Shown one piece after another: positions 17,533 through 25,698 of a DNA stretch of 37,441 nucleotides. The stretch spans positions 1-37,441 of the forward strand of contig CAJQOL010000113.1 in assembly GCA_905479925.1 (NCBI GenBank), in the 5' to 3' direction. The position numbers and the translations under genes are program-made. How positions within the stretch are numbered: position 1 is the first letter of the stretch; every line of letters begins with the position of its first letter. Origin of the DNA: an uncultured Kangiellaceae bacterium (GTDB taxonomy: Bacteria; Pseudomonadota; Gammaproteobacteria; Enterobacterales; Kangiellaceae). Below the pieces are notes generated by a model. That model worked only from the letters and a program-made list of their open reading frames with translations, was not told the DNA's origin and ran no database searches.

Positions 17533-18444
17533 TTATCGGCTTTCAACCAGCGCCAATTTCTTTCCATTTGCGCTAATTGCTAAACGGCCTATTTTACCTT
17601 TTAACTGCTGGCTTAAATCCTGCCCCATTTCCCAAGAATACCCTTTATTACCGACAGGCCAAACAGACAAACGATTATTATCAAATCGAATAATGTCGCC
17701 ATTGGGAGCCCATCCGTAGTCATAGTTCGAATCAAAAAGAGGCGCTATTGGCGTAATGGAGAAATCTTTAGGGTCAAACGCCTTAATCCATACTTGACCA
17801 TTAGTTTGTCGATGAACAAAGCTAAATCGATTGCTATTTGGGATTCGTTGAGGAGTACTAGGAATAGCATTTCCGCTAACAAAACGATTCTGATTGGTTT
17901 TAATGTTTAAATACTGAACACTCCATCCGTAGCGCGACCAAAACAGCACATCGCCAGTAGCCTCATTTAGTTGGTAGTAGCCAACGGGCTCTTTTGAGTT
18001 AAGTAACCAGCTCTGCTCTCCTGATTTTACATTAAGCTGCCATACCGACTGATACGGATTAAATCCTTCACTGACAAAGCTTATATTACCTGTACTTCCA
18101 ACCGGTTTCGGAGAAAATTCGCTGTGTTCGGTTTTAGTCAATTGAGTGGTTGCTTTGCTTTCAATTGTATACCGATAAACGTCAGTTTGTTTGCCATCTC
18201 TAGCCGACGCAAACACTAAACTCTTGCTGTCGGGCATAAAGTAGGGTTGGCTATCATAGTCGTTATTATTTGAGATGTTTGAACCATTTTTTAGGACATA
18301 AATGCCATCCATCACCGCCAAGTCAAAAAGATGAATTTCACTATCCGGTGCAAATCTCGCCTGTTCCGCAATAACTTGCGTGGCAGCGGGTGCAAAGGTT
18401 GCGAAAACGATCGCGGATATTAGGTTAGTAAACTTGTTATTCAA
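17533..18444 (-). CDS. TolB-like beta-propeller protein, exported
   Basis: Repeated blade-like blocks (SQPYFMPDSKSLVFASARDG, SEFSPKPVGSTGNISFVSEG, YDYGWAPNGDIIRFDNN, LAISANGKKLALVES) mark a WD40-like/PD40 propeller as in TolB and protein-surface sensors. An ATG start at 18504 is possible but adds a charged 20-residue tail. A TTG at 18444 has AGGA eight bases before it and gives a standard signal peptide (MNNKFTNLISAIVFATFAPA, cleavage near VIAEQ), so I prefer it (303 aa). It follows no clear operon partner. Periplasmic, probably a binding protein; function unknown. Confidence 0.75.
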   Translation of the reverse strand: MNNKFTNLISAIVFATFAPAATQVIAEQARFAPDSEIHLFDLAVMDGIYVLKNGSNISNNNDYDSQPYFMPDSKSLVFASARDGKQTDVYRYTIESKATTQLTKTEHSEFSPKPVGSTGNISFVSEGFNPYQSVWQLNVKSGEQSWLLNSKEPVGYYQLNEATGDVLFWSRYGWSVQYLNIKTNQNRFVSGNAIPSTPQRIPNSNRFSFVHRQTNGQVWIKAFDPKDFSITPIAPLFDSNYDYGWAPNGDIIRFDNNRLSVWPVGNKGYSWEMGQDLSQQLKGKIGRLAISANGKKLALVESR

Positions 18445-18619
18445 TGGACTATTCCTTTTTGGGTGAATACGGTTAAATCTAACAAACACTGTATCACGAA
18501 TCAATTCTGCACATGCTCCGTAGAAACCTTCAGTGACAACAATTTAATAGATTTGAAAAATTCTTGTACAAAACCAGTCACAAGGAAAGCTGGGAACATG
18601 TCGATAGAAGGAGAAAATT

Positions 18620-19054
18620 TTAATTCTTTGCTTTGCTACTAGCGCCGCTCTTATTGCCAAGTTCGCTTTTGAGCAGAAGAATCGCAATGCCAGGGACCAA
18701 TGCAATCGCCACATCGGGACCAAAAGGGAAAATCGGCAAATCAAATTTGATGCCATAGAATATCAATATAGCTGCCTCGCATAGACTTCCATAAGCAAGG
18801 ACCGGAATAATATTTTTGTATGCATAGGGCTTCCATGCCGCAAGTAGGAAAAAGACGCCCACAAAACCAAATGCGCCAGACGCCATCCTCATCCAATAAT
18901 TTAGCATCACATCATCGGGAATTTCCCCGCTTCCACCAAATTTCTCCAAATGTTCAGTCGCCCAATCCCATGGAAGAAAAGCCCCAATTAGGGTAAGTCC
19001 CCACCCCAGCCCTGCAGCCAATAAGATTAATCTCAGCATAGTGTATTTGTTCAT
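18620..19054 (-). CDS. four-helix membrane protein, unknown
   Basis: 144 aa with about four hydrophobic segments (near residues 7-28, 58-74, 82-99, 111-131). I recognise no family. Its ATG overlaps the TAA stop of the DUF1801 gene by one base (TAATG), so translation is coupled and the two form an operon. The C-terminal tail is basic and Ser-rich and would face the cytoplasm if the helix count is right. Confidence 0.75.
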   Translation of the reverse strand: MNKYTMLRLILLAAGLGWGLTLIGAFLPWDWATEHLEKFGGSGEIPDDVMLNYWMRMASGAFGFVGVFFLLAAWKPYAYKNIIPVLAYGSLCEAAILIFYGIKFDLPIFPFGPDVAIALVPGIAILLLKSELGNKSGASSKAKN

Positions 19055-19458
19055 TAGGCTCCCAGTAAGGGTAAGTGTTTAATTTTATGATAACGAAGAG
19101 CTAGGGAAATACAATGTTCTAAGGCACTCGTTGGCACCTGTTCCAACACCTTAAAAACGATGGCCCTATTTCCCTCAAAGGAAAGCTGGTCGCCATAGAG
19201 CTCCTTAAAGGTTTCAATCAACGGTGTTTGACAGTTAAAGTACAAGGCGAAATTATTCGGCGATTTTGCCTTCCAAGCGACTCGAATAGTACTTCCCCCC
19301 TTTACCAGGTAACTCGGCTCGCCCCATTTGAGCGTTTCCTCTATTGCGCTTATTTCGAGCTGGTCGGCTACCCTAAAAATGGTCTGTCTAATGCCCAATA
19401 TGGCGCTCCCAATTGATTTTGGGTAAGAGTCAATGACTTCCTTTACCATCGGTTCCAT
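19054..19458 (-). CDS. DUF1801-domain protein
   Basis: 134 aa with hallmarks of the DUF1801/YdhG-like family: IRQTIFRVA, EETLKWGEPSYL, STIRVAWK, ALYFNCQT and a C-terminal LRYHKIKHLPLL. Cytoplasmic, small alpha/beta fold; biochemical function is not established. It overlaps the next gene through TAATG. The start is uncertain: the ATG at 19458 has no clear ribosome site, and a second ATG three codons later (19449) is possible. Confidence 0.85.
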   Translation of the reverse strand: MEPMVKEVIDSYPKSIGSAILGIRQTIFRVADQLEISAIEETLKWGEPSYLVKGGSTIRVAWKAKSPNNFALYFNCQTPLIETFKELYGDQLSFEGNRAIVFKVLEQVPTSALEHCISLALRYHKIKHLPLLGA

Positions 19459-19796
19459 AATTGCTTGCTACTAGTTGATTTTCTAAAGAGTGTCAGTTTC
19501 GTTATAACTACATAGGTCTGGTATTTTTGCATTAGCACTTAATGCCTTATCTTTCACAACTAGCCCTTTCACAACTAGCCCTTTCGTAAAAAAAGCTTTC
19601 ACAACGTTAGCTTTTGAGACTTTAACAAAGATTTGGCTCAATGGTAAATTTAAGAGCCTCAAATGTGCAAGCAGGTACCTGTTACAAGCTATGATAGAAG
19701 GGTGATTCATTAAAAATAACCATTATCCCTTATTGGACTGTCACAACTGTTACGGTTGATTGTTAGGGTAAATATCACTCAATAAGAGCGTTAGTA
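19459..19796. other. intergenic region with a 15-bp tandem repeat
   Basis: An open frame at 19483-19710 has no ribosome site and low-complexity content, so I do not call it a gene. The region contains CTTTCACAACTAGCC twice in tandem (19551-19580) with a decayed third copy near 19596. Confidence 0.5.
19551..19580. repeat. 15-bp tandem repeat, two copies
   Basis: CTTTCACAACTAGCC occurs twice head to tail, followed by CTTTCG and a degenerate CTTTCACAACGTTAGC at about 19596. Likely replication slippage in non-coding DNA. Confidence 0.75.
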
Positions 19797-20069
19797 TTAT
19801 ACGAGCTGACTTAACAAGTAAATCAAACCGGCAAGCACCGCTAAACCCGTTAGCTCTACTAACAGAGCTGTTCCTGTCGATACTTTTTCCAAATCGCCAA
19901 TGCTTACCTTAGGAAACCGTCCAAAGGAAACTACTCGATAAAAAGCCCAACCAATGCTCCATCCGACAAATTCGAAGAATAATTCCCAGCCTATAAAAAG
20001 TAATACTCTTAAAAAGCCGATAACAAACTTAACAATGGAACGACCGACAACCTCAACAAGCTCTTCCAT
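19797..20069 (-). CDS. small membrane protein, 90 aa, unknown
   Basis: Two or three hydrophobic stretches (around residues 12-45 and 68-90) flank a short basic/polar loop (FGRFPKVSIGDLEK). AAGGA lies five bases before the ATG, which supports a real gene. No family recognised. It stands alone between sodB and the DUF1801 operon. Confidence 0.7.
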   Translation of the reverse strand: MEELVEVVGRSIVKFVIGFLRVLLFIGWELFFEFVGWSIGWAFYRVVSFGRFPKVSIGDLEKVSTGTALLVELTGLAVLAGLIYLLSQLV

Positions 20070-20377
20070 ACATTTCCTTAATTAGAAGCGACGCAAATAA
20101 CCAATTAAACCTTTCCAAACTCATACTCTGGTTTAGCCTAAATACTCCTGGAGCCGCGCTTGGACTACCAATGTGAATACGCTGGTAATATCTAAACGCT
20201 GCCTCAACGAAATTATTTCATAACATAATCGATTTCCGCCAAATATCGCGAGAACCCTGTCATGGTAAAAAATAAGACAAAAAAAATCCCAGCGAATTAC
20301 TTCAGCTGGGATACATTTTCTCTAGTTAGCTAACTTAGCTTAGTTAGCCCAAAGTGGGATAACTATCATGCCAAGAC
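20070..20377. other. intergenic region between sodB and the 90-aa membrane protein gene
   Basis: Contains the sodB terminator (20279-20312) and a perfect 12-base palindrome AGTTAGCTAACT (20324-20335) just after the sodB stop. No gene seen in the rest. Confidence 0.55.
20279..20312 (-). terminator. rho-independent terminator of sodB
   Basis: ATCCCAGC pairs perfectly with GCTGGGAT around an 11-base loop; in the minus sense eight T follow. It lies about 65 bases past the sodB stop. Confidence 0.9.
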
Positions 20378-20956
20378 TTAAGCTAGTTGTTCGTTAACAA
20401 AGTTCCAATTGACCAACTTCCAAAAAGACTCGATATAATTAGGACGCGCATTACGGTAATCAACATAATAAGCATGCTCCCATACGTCACAAGTCATTAG
20501 TGGTTTTAAGCCTGAAGTCATTGGATTTCCAGCATTTACTTCCTGGACAATCTCTAATTTACCTTCACTATTTTGAACAAGCCATGCCCATCCAGAACCG
20601 AATAAAGTCGCTGCGGACTGAGTGAATTGCTCTTTAAACGCATCGAAGCTACCAAATGAATCATTAATCGCATCGGCGATTTTGCCCGTAGGTGCACCGC
20701 CAGCATTTGGAGCTAGACAGTTCCAATAAAAAGTATGATTCCAAACCTGTGCAGCATTGTTAAAAACACCACCTTCAGATTTGACAATAATATCTTCAAG
20801 GCTGGCATTTTCTAGCTCCGAACCTTTGATGCCATCATTCAGTTTTGTAACATAGGCTTGGTGATGCTTACCGTAATGATATTCTAAGGTTTCTTTTGAG
20901 ATAAGAGGCTCAAGTGCATCCATTGCGTAAGGTAGTGCCGGTAATTCAAACGACAT
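20378..20956 (-). CDS. sodB: superoxide dismutase [Fe]
   Basis: 192 aa, full length for bacterial Fe-SOD. It converts superoxide to oxygen and hydrogen peroxide in the cytoplasm. Metal ligands are all present: His27 (EYHYGKHH), His near 74 (WNHTFYW), and Asp/His in DVWEHAYYVDY. The FNNAAQVWNH block and the Gln in LFGSGWAW are typical of the iron type rather than the manganese type. It starts MSFELPALPY behind an AGGAG site and ends at a strong terminator, so it is monocistronic. No Fur box is clear in the 260 bases upstream. Confidence 0.97.
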   Translation of the reverse strand: MSFELPALPYAMDALEPLISKETLEYHYGKHHQAYVTKLNDGIKGSELENASLEDIIVKSEGGVFNNAAQVWNHTFYWNCLAPNAGGAPTGKIADAINDSFGSFDAFKEQFTQSAATLFGSGWAWLVQNSEGKLEIVQEVNAGNPMTSGLKPLMTCDVWEHAYYVDYRNARPNYIESFWKLVNWNFVNEQLA

Positions 20957-21218
20957 TGTGTTCTCCTGATTGTCAATTTAATAGATAAGTATGTTGACGC
21001 GGAGTTTAGATGATCTCGGCATTCGATTGCAATGCTATATAGGTCGATATAGGCAGAGCATAGCCAAATGATTGTAATAATCTATGAGTAAGTCTTTTTA
21101 GGGTAATAAATGTCTATTACTTAGCCACAAGACTGCGGCTGCGATTAGAATTGCTGGGCTAACCCACCAGTTTTCTACATCTATCTTTTAAAGCTAATCA
21201 CAAACATCTAAGTACAAG

Positions 21219-22388
21219 CTATCGGCTAACTTCCAAAACTCGGCCATCATCGGTGAGCAACATTATTGCACCTTGTTTATTAACCATAACATGACGCAAC
21301 CGTGCATTGATCTCCGTAAAGAGAGACTGTTGAAGTTGAATCGCGCTATTAACTAATTTCACTCGTCGAAGCTCCTTGCTTTTTAGTGTTGTCGATAGCA
21401 AGTTTCCATTTAGCTCAGGAAACATTAAACCGTAATAAACTACTAGTGAAGACGGCGCGATAGAGGGCGTCCAATCCACTAGTGGTTGTTCCATACCACG
21501 ATACTCTTTAAAGGGTGTAATTAGCGCCCCCGAATAATCAACACCTTGGGTAATCACCGGCCAGCCATAATTTTTACCTTTTTCTATCAGGTTAATTTCG
21601 TCTCCACCTTTAGGACCATGCTCGTTGGAATAGACCTTATCGCGCTTAGCATCGTAGGCTATTCCCTGTGGATTTCGATGACCAAATGACCAAATCTCCG
21701 ATCTTACCGCTGGATCTTTAACAAATGGGTTGTCTGCCGGGATTGAACCGTCATCAGCTAACCTTATAATTTTGCCTAACAAGCTATCTGGCTTTTGAGC
21801 ACTTTCCCTATAATCGAAGCCATCACCACTTGTCAGTAATAGAGAATTATCCTTTAGAAATGTTAATCGTGCTCCGTAATGCACCGGTGTATCTTTCCAT
21901 GGTGCGATTGTTAGCAGTTCTTGCTGATCAACCAATTGATTAGCTTGCAACTTTGCGCGTATTAGTCTGAGAGCATTTTGTTCTCGCTTACCAAAAGCAT
22001 AGGTAATATAGATCCATTGGTTTTGCTCGAAGTTCGGGTGTAAAACAAGGTCCATTAATCCCCCTTGGCTTCGCGCAAATACTGAGGGAACATTCTTGAT
22101 GGGCTCTGAAACATTTCCTTTGCTGATTAATCGTAAGCTGCCGGTTCTCTCACTAACTAAATATGTATTCTTATTTAGTTGCACCATAGACCAAGGAGAA
22201 GATAGACCAGAAGCAATTTCAGTTATTTTATAATTGGAAAATAGTGGCTGCTCAGTATTATCCGCCACGGCTGGCTGCGCCCAAGAAAATAACAAAACAA
22301 AAAAGCATCTAAAGTTCAACCGACTAAAAAAAGAATTTTTTGATGAAAGGCTTTTATATTTTTTAATCGATGAAAGAAAATATTTCAT
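21219..22388 (-). CDS. yliI: PQQ-dependent soluble aldose sugar dehydrogenase (YliI-type)
   Basis: 389 aa with an N-terminal signal (hydrophobic run FRCFFVLLFSWAQPAVA) and a six-bladed sGDH-like propeller. Conserved blocks include SSPWSMVQL, GGLMDLVLHPNF, HYGARLTFL, LTSGDGFDYRES, WSFGHRNPQGIAYD, EHGPKGGDEINL and YGWPV, which make up the PQQ and calcium site. It oxidises aldose sugars in the periplasm and passes electrons to the respiratory chain; PQQ biosynthesis genes are not in the window. Upstream by 39 bases lies a small membrane-protein gene and then two VOC genes, a likely operon. AGGGA is seven bases before the ATG. Confidence 0.9.
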   Translation of the reverse strand: MKYFLSSIKKYKSLSSKNSFFSRLNFRCFFVLLFSWAQPAVADNTEQPLFSNYKITEIASGLSSPWSMVQLNKNTYLVSERTGSLRLISKGNVSEPIKNVPSVFARSQGGLMDLVLHPNFEQNQWIYITYAFGKREQNALRLIRAKLQANQLVDQQELLTIAPWKDTPVHYGARLTFLKDNSLLLTSGDGFDYRESAQKPDSLLGKIIRLADDGSIPADNPFVKDPAVRSEIWSFGHRNPQGIAYDAKRDKVYSNEHGPKGGDEINLIEKGKNYGWPVITQGVDYSGALITPFKEYRGMEQPLVDWTPSIAPSSLVVYYGLMFPELNGNLLSTTLKSKELRRVKLVNSAIQLQQSLFTEINARLRHVMVNKQGAIMLLTDDGRVLEVSR

Positions 22389-22427
22389 AAGACTTCCCTA
22401 AAGTTTTTTGAGTTCTTAATCACTAGG

Positions 22428-22880
22428 CTAATGTCTCTTTCTTAGTAAATAAAAAACGACTCCACCAACAAAACCCGCAACCATTTGCATGATTAAACCA
22501 GCAACACTGCGAGCCCCAGCTATTAGAGTAATTTCCAGTATAGGATGCATTAGCGCATGAATACTCAGTAAACTCAGAGCACCGGCAAGTGGATATAACC
22601 CTTGAAAACTAAATTTGAATTTGTTTTTTAACCAAGTAATAAAACTAAAACCAATTAACAAGCCAATAGCAATAACCGGCGCAAACGCTGGAAGAAAACC
22701 AGCTAAGTCCTGTAGGCTAGCACTAGCTCGGCTGGCAAAATCAATTTCTACACCTACTTGAGATAACTCAAATAGCACAAACTGAGTATGACTAATGCTG
22801 GCCAGCACAAAGGTTACTATTGCCGCCAGCAAAAAATCTCTAACTAATAAAAATTTGCTTTTATTCACGTCGCGCGCCAT
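22428..22880 (-). CDS. four-helix membrane protein, unknown
   Basis: 150 aa with four clear hydrophobic segments (about 11-31, 62-84, 95-114, 126-146). No family recognised. It sits 51 bases after a VOC gene and 39 before yliI on the same strand, so probably co-transcribed. No strong ribosome site precedes the ATG. Confidence 0.75.
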   Translation of the reverse strand: MARDVNKSKFLLVRDFLLAAIVTFVLASISHTQFVLFELSQVGVEIDFASRASASLQDLAGFLPAFAPVIAIGLLIGFSFITWLKNKFKFSFQGLYPLAGALSLLSIHALMHPILEITLIAGARSVAGLIMQMVAGFVGGVVFYLLRKRH

Positions 22881-22931
22881 TTTTAGTACGGCAGCCTTTT
22901 GATATAAACTGCCACAAGTGATTTCTACAAG

Positions 22932-23300
22932 TTACATGCAGAAGAAATTTAGTTTATTACCATCTAAATCTCGAAAATACGCAGCGTAGAATCCACTGTC
23001 GCCGCGATTACCTGGTTTACCTTCATCGGTTGCGCCAAGTGCAATAGCTTTGCCATAAAGCGCTTTTACTTGAGCAGGTGTTTCTAACGCAAAAGCAATC
23101 ATCACGCCATTGCCCACAGTAGCTGGCTTGCCATCGAAAGGTCTAGAGATACTGAAGGCTGGTTTATCGGGACTAACTGCCCAGGCTATAAAGGTTTCTT
23201 CTTCCATAAAACGCCCTGCTCCAAGCTCCGCAAACAGTGCATCATAGAAACTGGCTGCTTTTGCTAGGTCGTTGCTACCAACAGTAACATATCCGATCAT
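22932..23300 (-). CDS. VOC-fold (glyoxalase/bleomycin-resistance-like) protein
   Basis: 122 aa with the VOC pattern: MIGYVTVGSNDLAKAASFYDALF at the start, broken here by family variation, and a final FRDLDGNKLNFFCM carrying the usual Glu/Asp-Gly-Asn turn. Cytoplasmic metal-dependent enzyme or binding protein; substrate unknown. AGGA is seven bases before the ATG. It follows the other VOC gene by 28 bases. Confidence 0.88.
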   Translation of the reverse strand: MIGYVTVGSNDLAKAASFYDALFAELGAGRFMEEETFIAWAVSPDKPAFSISRPFDGKPATVGNGVMIAFALETPAQVKALYGKAIALGATDEGKPGNRGDSGFYAAYFRDLDGNKLNFFCM

Positions 23301-23328
23301 TTTGATATCCTCTTATAAATTGCTTGTT

Positions 23329-23679
23329 CTAAAGTTTAGACTGAAAGCTCATATTCAAACCGGACGGGCTCTTCAGGTAATAAATTCTCTCACCATGAGC
23401 ATCGATCGGCCCCTGTGGTTCAAGCCCATTGCTTTTAGCATTGTCAGCAAATTTGTCAGCGTCTGCAACAATCAATTGCAACATGATACCCGCAGGCATC
23501 TGGTCCGCGGCTTGCCAGCATTCTAACCACGACGACTTGTCCTCAGTTGAAAATACGCCTCCAACAAATCCTTCATGGGCATCCATATCGTTTTTTAAGC
23601 CTAACTGTTTATTAAAAAACTCGAGTTCCTGCTCAGCTTTATCTGTCACGTGGCAAAATCGTATACCTAATATGTCCAT
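23329..23679 (-). CDS. VOC-fold (glyoxalase-like) protein
   Basis: 116 aa, single VOC domain: IRFCHVTDKAEQELEFFNKQLG, then YYLKSPSGLNMSF at the end. It differs from the neighbouring VOC protein, so the pair is not a recent duplication. GGAG five bases before the ATG gives a strong start. First gene of the presumed operon leading to yliI. Confidence 0.85.
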   Translation of the reverse strand: MDILGIRFCHVTDKAEQELEFFNKQLGLKNDMDAHEGFVGGVFSTEDKSSWLECWQAADQMPAGIMLQLIVADADKFADNAKSNGLEPQGPIDAHGERIYYLKSPSGLNMSFQSKL

Positions 23680-23707
23680 TATTACTCCTTTGTTGTTAAT
23701 AGTTCAT

Positions 23708-23744
23708 TAAAACTGTTACTTACTAAAACTGTTATTTACTAAAC
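23708..23744. repeat. 16-bp tandem repeat, two copies
   Basis: TAAAACTGTTACTTAC is followed directly by TAAAACTGTTATTTAC (15 of 16 identical) and a partial third TAAAC, in the gap upstream of the VOC operon. Its T/A-rich phase could overlap the VOC promoter. Confidence 0.7.
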
Positions 23745-23804
23745 AAGGTTGAGGGTTGATGATTAAACGTCATCCTCGATGCTCATTATTCTAACAATAG
23801 GCCG

Positions 23805-24335
23805 CTAAGTCGTTAATGCTTGTTTTTCACGTTGGAAGAGTCCCGATAATAGAGAGACAACTAAACCTATTAGAAACACAGTAATAAACATTAAAAAGAA
23901 ATTGAAAAGGGGGTTCATAAACAATGCTTTTTCTTGTTCTAGTTTTGCTAATTGGCTTTCAATTTCAACTTGAGATATTCCGCTATCTCTAATCGATTGA
24001 ACATAATACATATAATAATCTTGCATAAATTCTGGGTGAATGTAACTAACGTAAATTACGTCATAAATCCCGAACATTAAACCAGCAATAAAACTTATGC
24101 CTGCGCCTATTATAAAAATTTTTGTAAAGCCTAGAGTTACTTTCGGATTACGTTGCTGGTATTCCTTTACAGCCAAAAAGATCATCATTAAAGAGAGAAT
24201 CATGGTCGCATAACCAATAATTTCTCCCGTCTTAAAACTAGCTGGGCCATAGCCAATGATTAGTTCGCCCAGCACTGGAATTAAAACAATAATAACACCA
24301 GCGATTAATCCGAATTTTAATATATTCGATTTCAT
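23805..24335 (-). CDS. DUF4199 family membrane protein
   Basis: 176 aa from ATG at 24335, which has AGGA seven bases before it; a TTG six bases further up is the only earlier option. Four membrane segments (about 8-29, 38-56, 71-94, 143-167) with a charged extracytoplasmic or cytoplasmic loop 100-140 (YIHPEFMQDYYMYYVQSIRD) are typical of DUF4199. Function unknown. It lies just downstream of a membrane-tethered LuxR regulator gene, and the gap holds a palindrome that might be an operator. Confidence 0.87.
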   Translation of the reverse strand: MKSNILKFGLIAGVIIVLIPVLGELIIGYGPASFKTGEIIGYATMILSLMMIFLAVKEYQQRNPKVTLGFTKIFIIGAGISFIAGLMFGIYDVIYVSYIHPEFMQDYYMYYVQSIRDSGISQVEIESQLAKLEQEKALFMNPLFNFFLMFITVFLIGLVVSLLSGLFQREKQALTT

Positions 24336-24430
24336 GAACAAATCCTATGGTAGTCTAAATTGCTATACAAATTATCTACCCTGTTTAGTTAAAGAGCCTC
24401 TAAGCTATCGTTTTTTCTTCTGTTCAGCCA

Positions 24431-24446
24431 TCACCCAAATGGGTGA
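24431..24446. promoter_or_regulatory. palindrome TCACCCAAATGGGTGA, possible operator
   Basis: Six-base arms TCACCC/GGGTGA around AAAT lie between the LuxR-type gene (stop at 24455) and the DUF4199 start, about 95-110 bases before that start. No T run follows in the minus sense, so a terminator is unlikely. A dimeric regulator site, perhaps for the adjacent LuxR protein, is the alternative. Confidence 0.4.
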
Positions 24447-24454
24447 CAAGACGA

Positions 24455-24901
24455 TTAGTGAATTAAATTCAGTAACTTAGCCTCTGAAAGTGCCTGGGTT
24501 CTATTACTCACGCCTAGCTTGCTAAATATCTTACTCAAGTGCGTTTTAACAGTGTTTGGCGATATGTCTAATGATTTAGCGATCTCTTTATTGGTATAAC
24601 CATGACATAACAGCTGCAGTACCTGCTGTTCTCTTGTGCTAAAGCTGTCCAGCAATTGTTGATCGATTGCTTGTTCATCTATATTGTTTGAATCTGACGA
24701 TTTAAGGCTTGCTCGTTCTCTCAGTCTCCACCTAGACAAAAATTGACTGACAACGAGCCCGGTCACGGTAAACAAAACAGCAACAATGATGAGATAGGTT
24801 TCGAAGGGGATTTTATGACTAAAAAGCTGGAATTCCAAAAACTTTAGGGCGCTCAGAGCAATGAACAAGATTAGTGCGTATTTAATGATTAATCGACGCA
24901 T
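24455..24901 (-). CDS. membrane-tethered LuxR-family transcriptional regulator
   Basis: 148 aa from ATG at 24901 (GGGG just before it; the TTG seven codons upstream is unlikely). Two N-terminal membrane helices (about 6-24 and 34-56), then a linker and a C-terminal GerE/LuxR helix-turn-helix (85-146: STREQQVLQLLCHGYTNKEI, NTVKTHLSKIFSKLGVSNR). There is no receiver or autoinducer domain, so the signal presumably acts at the membrane. The DUF4199 gene downstream is a natural target or sensor partner; this pairing is inference from adjacency and my memory of similar pairs. Confidence 0.88.
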   Translation of the reverse strand: MRRLIIKYALILFIALSALKFLEFQLFSHKIPFETYLIIVAVLFTVTGLVVSQFLSRWRLRERASLKSSDSNNIDEQAIDQQLLDSFSTREQQVLQLLCHGYTNKEIAKSLDISPNTVKTHLSKIFSKLGVSNRTQALSEAKLLNLIH

Positions 24902-24999
24902 AACCCCACCAACACTGGGCAAAATTTAATTGTTCTAAGTCCATTAGTTTTAATATAAGTCACCATAGGTCCATCAAACTTATTGATTTTCTGACCATA

Positions 25000-25338
25000 T
25001 TACGCTTTTTTTACAAACTTAGCGGTTATCATCATTTCACCCGTTGGGTATAGTTTGCAGTCAAGTTGATGGTCTTTTCCTTCTACGATTCGTCTGATCG
25101 ATGCCTTAGTACCTATCTTTAGCACCTGTGAACTGCCTTTTACCTTCAAATCTTTAACAAATGTAACCTTATCACCTTCGTACAATAAATTTCCGTTAAC
25201 ATCTTTAACTGAGATTTCGGTAGTTTCTTCATCCTCTTCTAAAGGATCCCACTCAAAGCCACATTCCGGGCAAATTAATAGATTTTGGTCCTTATAAACG
25301 AACTCGGAATTACACTTTGTGCATGGGGAAACAGACAT
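25000..25338 (-). CDS. yjdM: zinc-ribbon protein YjdM (PhnA family)
   Basis: 112 aa, close to the 111 of the E. coli protein. N-terminal zinc ribbon with Cys6, Cys9, Cys23 and Cys26 (PCTKCN...ICPECGFEW), then the PhnA beta-domain: VKDVNGNLLYEGDKVTFVKDLKVKG is family-typical, as is the closing YPTGEMMITAKFVKK. Formerly linked to alkylphosphonate use; true function unsettled. Divergent from the GPP34 gene. Confidence 0.95.
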   Translation of the reverse strand: MSVSPCTKCNSEFVYKDQNLLICPECGFEWDPLEEDEETTEISVKDVNGNLLYEGDKVTFVKDLKVKGSSQVLKIGTKASIRRIVEGKDHQLDCKLYPTGEMMITAKFVKKA

Positions 25339-25698
25339 ACTTGATTAGCCTCTTCGATTAAGCCGCTGCAAACAATTGTTGTTTCATGTTAATGCTTTCA
25401 TTCAATTTATGCGAGTTCTCGAGACAGCAAATTTCGATTAATAGCATCGATGAAGGCTATTCGTGACTTAGTTCGCTGTCGTTTAGCTTAGAAGCTATTA
25501 ATATAGATTAATTAAGCAGGATATTGCACCGTCTTATCGAAAGAACGTCGAGCCAAAACTCAGAAGCAGCCAGATCTTTTGGGAATCAATAGCCATAAGC
25601 TTCGTTTAGAAATAGTGGATGTTTAGTATTAAAGATAAGAACGAATAAAGTGAAGCCAATTCATAATGAATCTGGTTTCACAATTGGAGAACTAGCAA
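25339..25698. other. divergent intergenic region between yjdM and the GPP34 gene
   Basis: No gene seen. It must hold the promoters of both flanking genes. The right end carries a stable hairpin just before the GPP34 ribosome site (25650-25681); a weaker AATAGC...GCTATT inverted pair lies near 25440-25461. Confidence 0.55.
25650..25681 (+). promoter_or_regulatory. hairpin in the GPP34 leader, just before the ribosome site
   Basis: GTGAAGCCA (25650-25658) pairs with TGGTTTCAC (25673-25681, one G-U), then ATTCA pairs with TGAAT after a bulged C, loop TAA: 14 pairs in all. GGAG follows at 25686-25689 and ATG at 25699. It may be an operator or an RNA element affecting translation; no T run, so not a terminator. 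Confidence 0.45.

Noticed and set aside
19551..19611. Short repeats as a CRISPR array
   Set aside because: Units are 15 bases head to tail without spacers, and there are no cas genes.
19483..19710. 75-codon minus-strand open frame
   Set aside because: No ribosome site, no recognisable domain, and its GLVVKGLVVK is only the translated tandem repeat.
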